From Anaeramoeba flamelloides (Eukaryota > Metamonada > Anaeramoebidae), in NCBI GenBank assembly GCA_027625915.1, contig JANTQA010000008.1:2869001-2933000 (forward strand): a stretch of 64,000 nucleotides of DNA, given 5' to 3'. Of the stretch, positions 58,627 to 64,000 are shown one piece after another. Every line of letters begins with the position of its first letter. Within the stretch, counting starts at the first letter, position 1. Both the position numbers and the translations under genes were made by a program. The notes under the pieces are model-generated. The model was not told where the DNA came from and did no database searches. It was given only the letters and a program-made list of their open reading frames with translations.

Positions 58627-61600
58627 TCAGTAAACACCTTTTAGTTTTGCTTTGAATAAACAACGAACAAAATAAAAAAAAACTAATTTGTAAGAAGAAA
58701 AGCTTTATTAAAGTTTTCTTTGTTTTTAGCTTTTGATTTTTTTTTTTTTTTTTTTTGACAAGTTTCCCAAATCTTATTTTCGCAAAATCCCATTACAAGA
58801 CTCCTACTTGGTAGCATTAATTCCAAACAATATACCAATTGGGTAGATTATAAGGAAAGATCAATTTGGCTTTCTTCATTTTGTTTCAAATAAAATCAGT
58901 TGGATTCAGTTCACTTCATTCAAGTTCAAGATCTGATCAGAACAAGTTTGCATTGTTTAAGATCAAATGAAGAACAACTTTACCATTTATTATAATGATT
59001 TTTTTATCCATTTCAGATCCTCCAAACACTGTAAAAAAAAACCCAAAAGGAGAGTAACCCAAACAAGTTAAAAAAGGGAATTTGTAGTTTTGTAATAAAA
59101 TCGGGTCACAGTGGAATTTGTTTTCTATTTTTGTAATTGTTCAGATTAGCAAGATGATATTTTCAGAATGATTATTTTCTGAAAAAGTAGAGCCTTTTTA
59201 AAAAAGTGAGAACTTTTGTCAAACTTTTTAAAAAGCTTTCTCTTTTAAACAAGTGAAGACTGTTTGGGAATTAAAACTTTTTGAAAGTTTCTGTTTTAAT
59301 AAAGTGTGACAACGATCTTTAAATATGATGTAGAGGTTGGGGTCTGAAGGTAAGCAATTTGTTTAAAAAAGTTTTATTTCTAAAAAAAACGTCTTTCGCT
59401 TTATTAAAAGAGAAAACTTTTTTTGTTTTAATTCTGAAAAAATCTTAATAAAAAAAAAATTATTTTTTCAAAATGTAAAAGATATTTTTTTATAAATATT
59501 AATATTTAAGGTGGGCAATTATTCCATTTTGTCCTAATTCATAAAGTAATGCTTTTATGAAAAAACTAAAAACCATTTTAATACGAATTTCTAAATGTTG
59601 AGAGAAAAATGTTGTTCAGAGAAAAATAGTTGGACTGCAATTTTAATTTTGAACATTAATAGAACCTGAAAATGATTTTTAATTTCTTTTGTTTGTGAAA
59701 TAACTAAAGAAAATAACAATAATATACTTATTATAATAAATATTAATGTAATTCGACTTTTTCAGAATCTGATCTCTCATAATCTAAAGCAAGTTTAAAA
59801 AATTACCATTTTCAGAATTAATAGTAAACTTAACCAAAACTAGGATTTTTGTTAAAATAGCATGAGCTACTTTTATTTATCAACCATTCAAATTAGTATT
59901 CTACACAAACCACAGATTAATGAACTTGTAACACATTTAAACCTGGATTTATATAAAAGTCAAATAGTTATCAATAGGATTTGATTTTCAATTTTAATAA
60001 TGTTCTCAATTAAAAATGGTTTCCAACCGTTTTTCTGTGTCCAGCATTTTTCTCTCAAAAGTAAATTTAATTTTAACAATATAAATTTAGACACTTTCGA
60101 ATTTCTATAAAATGAAAAAACAAGAAAACTTGGATTTTAATTGTAAACTTTATCAAAAAAACAAATTTGAAATTGATTAATTGATTTTTCATTTTTAGAA
60201 ATTTTCTAGAAATATTTTTTTTTCTTTTTTTTTTTATTTATTTTTTTGCAAGGCAATTCTTTTGCAAATTTTTTTATTATTAAAAAGATCATAAAATCTA
60301 AGTTACTTGGTGAAAACCTGTTATTTACATATTATTGAAGGTGTGAAAATGATTGTAGAAAAATCATATTGATTTCTATTGGTTTTTTTTTGGGATATTT
60401 GATCTTCAATAAAAGATCTAAAATAAAAAATGTTGTTTATATCAATAAAAAGATTTTTAAGAATATTGGTTTTTCAATTTTAAAGAAAATAAATCAATTA
60501 ATTAGTTTAACTTTACACGGATTTCAACTATCTTCTGGTCTGTATTATTCGGATTATTGCTTCTTTGTTCTTCAAAGATGAATTATAAAAAATAATTGAT
60601 ATGTGAATTTTTTTTATTCCCCCCTAACAGAAAAAATGTTTATTGAATTGATAAAATATTTTTTTAAATACAATATTTAGCCAAATTGAATAACAAGATC
60701 ATTCCAACAAAATCATTTTTTGTTACATTGCTAGTTTCTGAGTTCTTGAAGGTTTTCTAAATAAAAATATTTAAATAATAAAAACTTGAAATTTTTTAAA
60801 AACAAAAAAGCCTAAAATCGCTTTTACTCAAAGTAACCCAACTAAAAATGAAAAATTCACTTTTTTTTTTTTTTAATAATACACCAAACTTAGGTTGTTT
60901 AGAAATAATAGAAATAATAAACTTCTGATTTAGGTTGATATTCATATAAGAAATACCAGAACAAACTTTTAAATTTCAACACAATAAAATATTAAAAAAA
61001 TTTTTGGGACTTTTCCTTGAAACGTCTTGTTGCAAAATTTCTCAATTTATGTCAGAAAATTAATATTGTTGACAAGGTAATTTTTTTAATAGTAAATTTA
61101 TGAATTTTAAAAGAAGAAATTACAAAACCTCACTTTTCTATATGTTAATTTGGAGTTTCAAAAACTTTTTTTTATTCAAATAGAATTTGGAAAAAGAAAG
61201 AGAAGAAGAAAAGAAAAAAAGAAAAAAAAGCAAAAAGTCAATAACAAAAAAAAAAAAAAAAATTTGACAAAGATTGAAAATTAATTTTGAGAAGAATAAT
61301 GAACTAAAATCAAAGAATATATTCTATTTATTCAATAAAACTTGGCACCTTTTTTAATGAAAAAGAGTTTATTTCATTATTATAACAAGAATTTTCATTA
61401 AAAATAATGAAGTTCGACTGAAATTTATTCCAAACAATCTACAAAAGATAACTTCAGATATATATATATAGTTTCATTTCTTTGAACAAGTCTTGGAAAG
61501 TGGTTAAAAGTGATGTAAATGAAAAGTCGTGTTTTAGAATATTATAAAAAAAATGAAAATTTAAATTTTTTTTTTGATTGAATTAAAAAAAATTCAAAAA

Positions 61601-61908
61601 AATAAAACGATAAAGTTAAAAATATTTTTATTAAATTTTGTTATTTAATTTTTTGAATTATGCCATTTTTTATTAATTGGCAAATCTTTAAATTAATACA
61701 ACGCGCTTTTAATTGAATTTTTTTCTAGGATAAAAACAATGCCTTTAATCCTCGATTGTAACTCAAATCACTATTTTATTTGTAATTTGATTAAGGAAGC
61801 ATTTTCTTCTCAACAATTATAGATGATTTTTTTTTTTTGATTAAATGAAGTACTAAATATGTTTACATGGTTTCTGTAAGATATTGCCGATTTTAATAAT
61901 AGTTTTAT
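58627..61908. other. Intergenic region, 3.3 kb, no secure gene
   Basis: 58,730-58,757 is a T-rich tract after Kish. About 59,180-59,440 has loose tandem and inverted AACTTTTT..AAAG units. Repeat family 6 occupies about 60,825-61,265. A 70-codon frame at 60,369-60,581 (KKINQLISLTLHGFQLSSGL) is protein-like in places but has no family match or splice support. Confidence 0.4.
60825..61265 (-). repeat. Dispersed repeat family 6, copy 2
   Basis: Reverse complement of about 43,890-44,290. The block TTGGAGTTTCAAAAACTTTT is identical; overall agreement by eye is high, so this pair is among the younger repeats of the window. Confidence 0.7.
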
Positions 61909-63206
61909 TCAACAGTGTTTACGAATACAAATAATAGTGGTTGCTATAGTTGTTAATAGAAACTGTATATAAGCTGGTAATAAAACATATGTAAAATTTG
62001 AGATTGTATTTGTCTGTAAATATTGAATTAAAAAAATTTCAAATATTAAAGTAGGTGATAATAGAAAAAATGCTAATAGGCAAAAAAGCATAAAGGTAGC
62101 TTCAAAATCCCGTCTAACTTCTGAAGAGAACAAAAAGATGAAATTTAATAACATGGTAATCAATGGCGATGAGTGTATAAAAAATAAAGGGGTAAATACA
62201 TAATACCAATTGTAGTCAATCTTTCCATCTAATTTGAGTGATAAAAAAATGAGGAATGTAAAAAAGGATGGTATGAGAAGACCTAAAGGCGATTTAATTA
62301 TGAAATCATGAAAGTGGCCGCTGGTTGTTGTTAGAACCAAAAGTGAAATAAGTGATAGCAAAGCAAATAATATAAAAGTTGGAATAAATAGAAATCTCCA
62401 GCCGGAGGTAAGAATATTTACAGCATTTAATAGAATTAACAGGAGATATACGGCAATAAAAGTAATTATTATTACAAGGATTATTTGATGCGACCGTAGA
62501 AACTTATATTTAATTTTTTGATATGATAATAAAAATACGCCATTCGATGGAAATGAAAATAGGAAAATTATAAGCGGAAATATAATCCAAAATTTGTTGA
62601 AAGGTTTTGATTTCTCGACAAATAAATTTAGTAATAGTGTACTTGACAAAAATAATAGAAGAGATGAAATTACCAAAATATTTAAACTATAAATACCAAG
62701 TTTATCATAAAAAGAATTTATAACGTCTTGTTGATCCCTATAAACTTGATAATCCGATTCTTTTTTAAATATTTCATATTTTTTTTTTTGTATTTGTTTG
62801 ATTTTATTTAAAAGTTTTTCCTCTGGATTTTCAAGTTCTTCGATGTATTTACATCTGATCTGCCCTGTTGAATTAATTTCTAAATAAGATGGGTCTATTT
62901 CCCTATTTGCCAAATAGTTTCGTAATTCCTTTGTCTCCTGTTCTGGCTTTTTGTCAATAAATTCTTGTATTAGATTCCCCTGTATACCATACGTGTGAAT
63001 ATTTGGCTCGTTATTTCTTCGTCGAATATGCCTCCTTCTACGCTTGTCGCGATTTACTAAGTAATCCCAAGCAAATAATTCGTTATGGTTATATGCGATA
63101 TGTCTCCAAAGTTCGTGTTCACTGATCACATCAAAAAAAATTGAACAGAATGATTTCATTTCAATTAATCTCAATGGTGGCAGATAACAAAATATTTCGT
63201 ATAATA
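61909..63206 (-). CDS. F-box protein with TMEM185-like multispan membrane domain, 3' exon
   Basis: Minus strand. The exon starts after a TAATAG acceptor at 63,207-63,208 (plus-strand CT) in phase 1; the TTG at 63,174 is not a start. It opens with YEIFCYLPPLRLIEMKSF .. FFDVISEHELWRHIAYNH, the body of an F-box (Skp1-binding), so the first few F-box residues and the ATG lie in an unseen upstream exon. A basic stretch (RDKRRRRHIRRR) and a coiled linker follow, then about eight hydrophobic helices from about residue 180. The segment SLKLDGKIDYNWYYVFTPLF is the hallmark of the TMEM185/'transmembrane Fragile-X-F' family. Inference: a membrane-anchored SCF-type ubiquitin-ligase adaptor; plant TMEM185-like proteins carry a RING finger instead. 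Confidence 0.75.
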
Positions 63207-64000
63207 CTATTATTTAGATTTTTATGAGAAATAATTAAAACCAAATAAAATGGTTTTGGAAAAGTAAAGGGTTTCATTAAATAAATATAATTTATAAATT
63301 TAAATTTTTTTTTTTTAATCTACAAGATCAAATATTATATCAAATTCAGGAAAGTGTATTGACTTTTTTTTGTCAAAAAGTTCTATTTTATTTTGTTGTT
63401 TGAATTCACTTTATATAATCTTTGGGTTTTAACAATAAATTTGAAGATGTAAAAAAAAAACCAAAAAAAAAAAAAAAAATATTATGGTTTATAATTAACA
63501 AATTAATGTTAATAAATTACAAGATTTTTAAAATGTAACAAAATTTTTACAAATCAATACGCCTTACCCAAGAATCATTTATAAAATAGAAGCAATACTT
63601 GATCAAGTCAGAATCTCGATTTACAAAAGAAGACACAAACTTGGAAAAAAATATGAACTTTTGGGGTTTGAACATATTTCGTAATAATTAAAATTTTTTT
63701 TAAAAAAAAAAGAAGAAAATTTAAAATTAGGAAATAGAAAATCTAAATAATTTTAGAAAAAACTTAATAATGAATTGTTCTGGGTGAAAAGGCCAAGAAT
63801 ATATATATATATATAAATATAAATATAAATCATTAGATATAATAATAATAATATCAACAAAAAGTCATACCGTAGATTGCCTAGGTTTTTTTTTTAATTT
63901 TAGAAATTAAAAAAATACCTAACGGCGGTTTTCTTGAAGTTTTCTGTTTTATTTGTTAAGTGTTCTAGGTTTTTTTGAGGTTTTCTATTTTATTTGTGAA
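63207..64000. other. Upstream intron or promoter region of the F-box gene
   Basis: A/T-rich with a (TA)n tract at 63,799-63,815 and the CTAGG repeat at the window end. A first exon for the F-box gene should lie here or beyond the window; I could not pin it down. Confidence 0.4.
63868..64000. repeat. CTAGG/CAAGTGC palindromic repeat, cut by window end
   Basis: ATTGCCTAGGTTTTTTTTTT .. AAATACCTAACGGCGGTTTT repeats the inverted unit of 29,400-29,500, followed by a direct pair of GTTTTCTGTTTTATTTGT / GTTTTCTATTTTATTTGT. Confidence 0.6.

Noticed and set aside
58890-59110. Minus-strand open stretch encoding VFGGSEMDKKIIIINGK after a pyrimidine-rich CAG
   Set aside because: Only about 30 residues of plausible protein, no partner exon found upstream, and no family match; too little to call a gene.
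60369-60581. 70-codon plus-strand ORF
   Set aside because: No family match, no splice support, surrounded by A/T-rich filler.

Overview
The window is strongly AT-rich eukaryotic nuclear DNA. Coding blocks are recognisable by their higher G+C and clean splice junctions, and most of the remaining sequence is A/T-rich and packed with small dispersed repeats. Protein content (RalGAP-beta, a TSET/TPLATE-type coat subunit, RGS plus DUF547, ankyrin plus BTB, TBC plus TLDc, PX, Kish, an F-box membrane protein), very long Lys/Glu linkers and spliceosomal GT-AG introns point to a free-living amoeboid protist. Anaeramoeba (Metamonada) is my best guess from protein style, but I cannot prove it from sequence alone. 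No bacterial, organellar or viral gene was recognised.

Layout. (1) 1-6,155, plus strand: 3' part of a RalGAP-beta gene in at least three exons, one intron carrying a MITE. (2) 6,156-10,248: gene-free, with an 858-bp terminal-inverted-repeat element and a 201-bp fold-back element. (3) 10,249-21,146, plus: what look like two or three separate genes are best read as one large gene for a TWD40-2/TTRAY-type TSET coat subunit (propeller, propeller, solenoid, Zn-binding C-terminus), broken by a 4.65-kb repeat-filled intron and by a one-base frame change in a 17-A run. (4) 21,147-25,901: repeat field with a nested MITE and two poly-G tracts. (5) 25,902-34,474, plus: coiled-coil exon, 4.3-kb repeat-filled intron, then RGS and DUF547 exons, all phase-compatible as one 831-residue protein. 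(6) 34,475-38,606: repeat field with compound microsatellite. (7) 38,607-42,138, plus: ankyrin-repeat/BTB gene with one intron. (8) 42,139-48,030: repeats and one possible coding scrap. (9) 48,031-50,269, plus: small PX-domain gene, two exons proposed. (10) 50,286-52,885: a third MITE copy and a decayed LINE reverse-transcriptase fragment on the minus strand. (11) 53,051-55,202, plus: TBC1D24-like TBC/TLDc gene, again with a one-base frame change in a 25-A run. (12) 58,375-58,626, plus: Kish/TMEM167. (13) 61,909-63,206, minus: F-box joined to a TMEM185-like multispan membrane domain; its 5' end lies upstream of the last visible splice site.

Several genes act in membrane traffic and small-GTPase control (RalGAP-beta, TSET subunit, PX, TBC/TLDc, Kish, RGS), but there is no sign that they form a co-regulated cluster. 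The most informative features are the TSET subunit, the F-box/TMEM185 fusion, the repeated frame breaks at poly-A runs, and a layered set of MITE families, mostly TA-targeting, that have enlarged introns and can be ordered in time by nesting.
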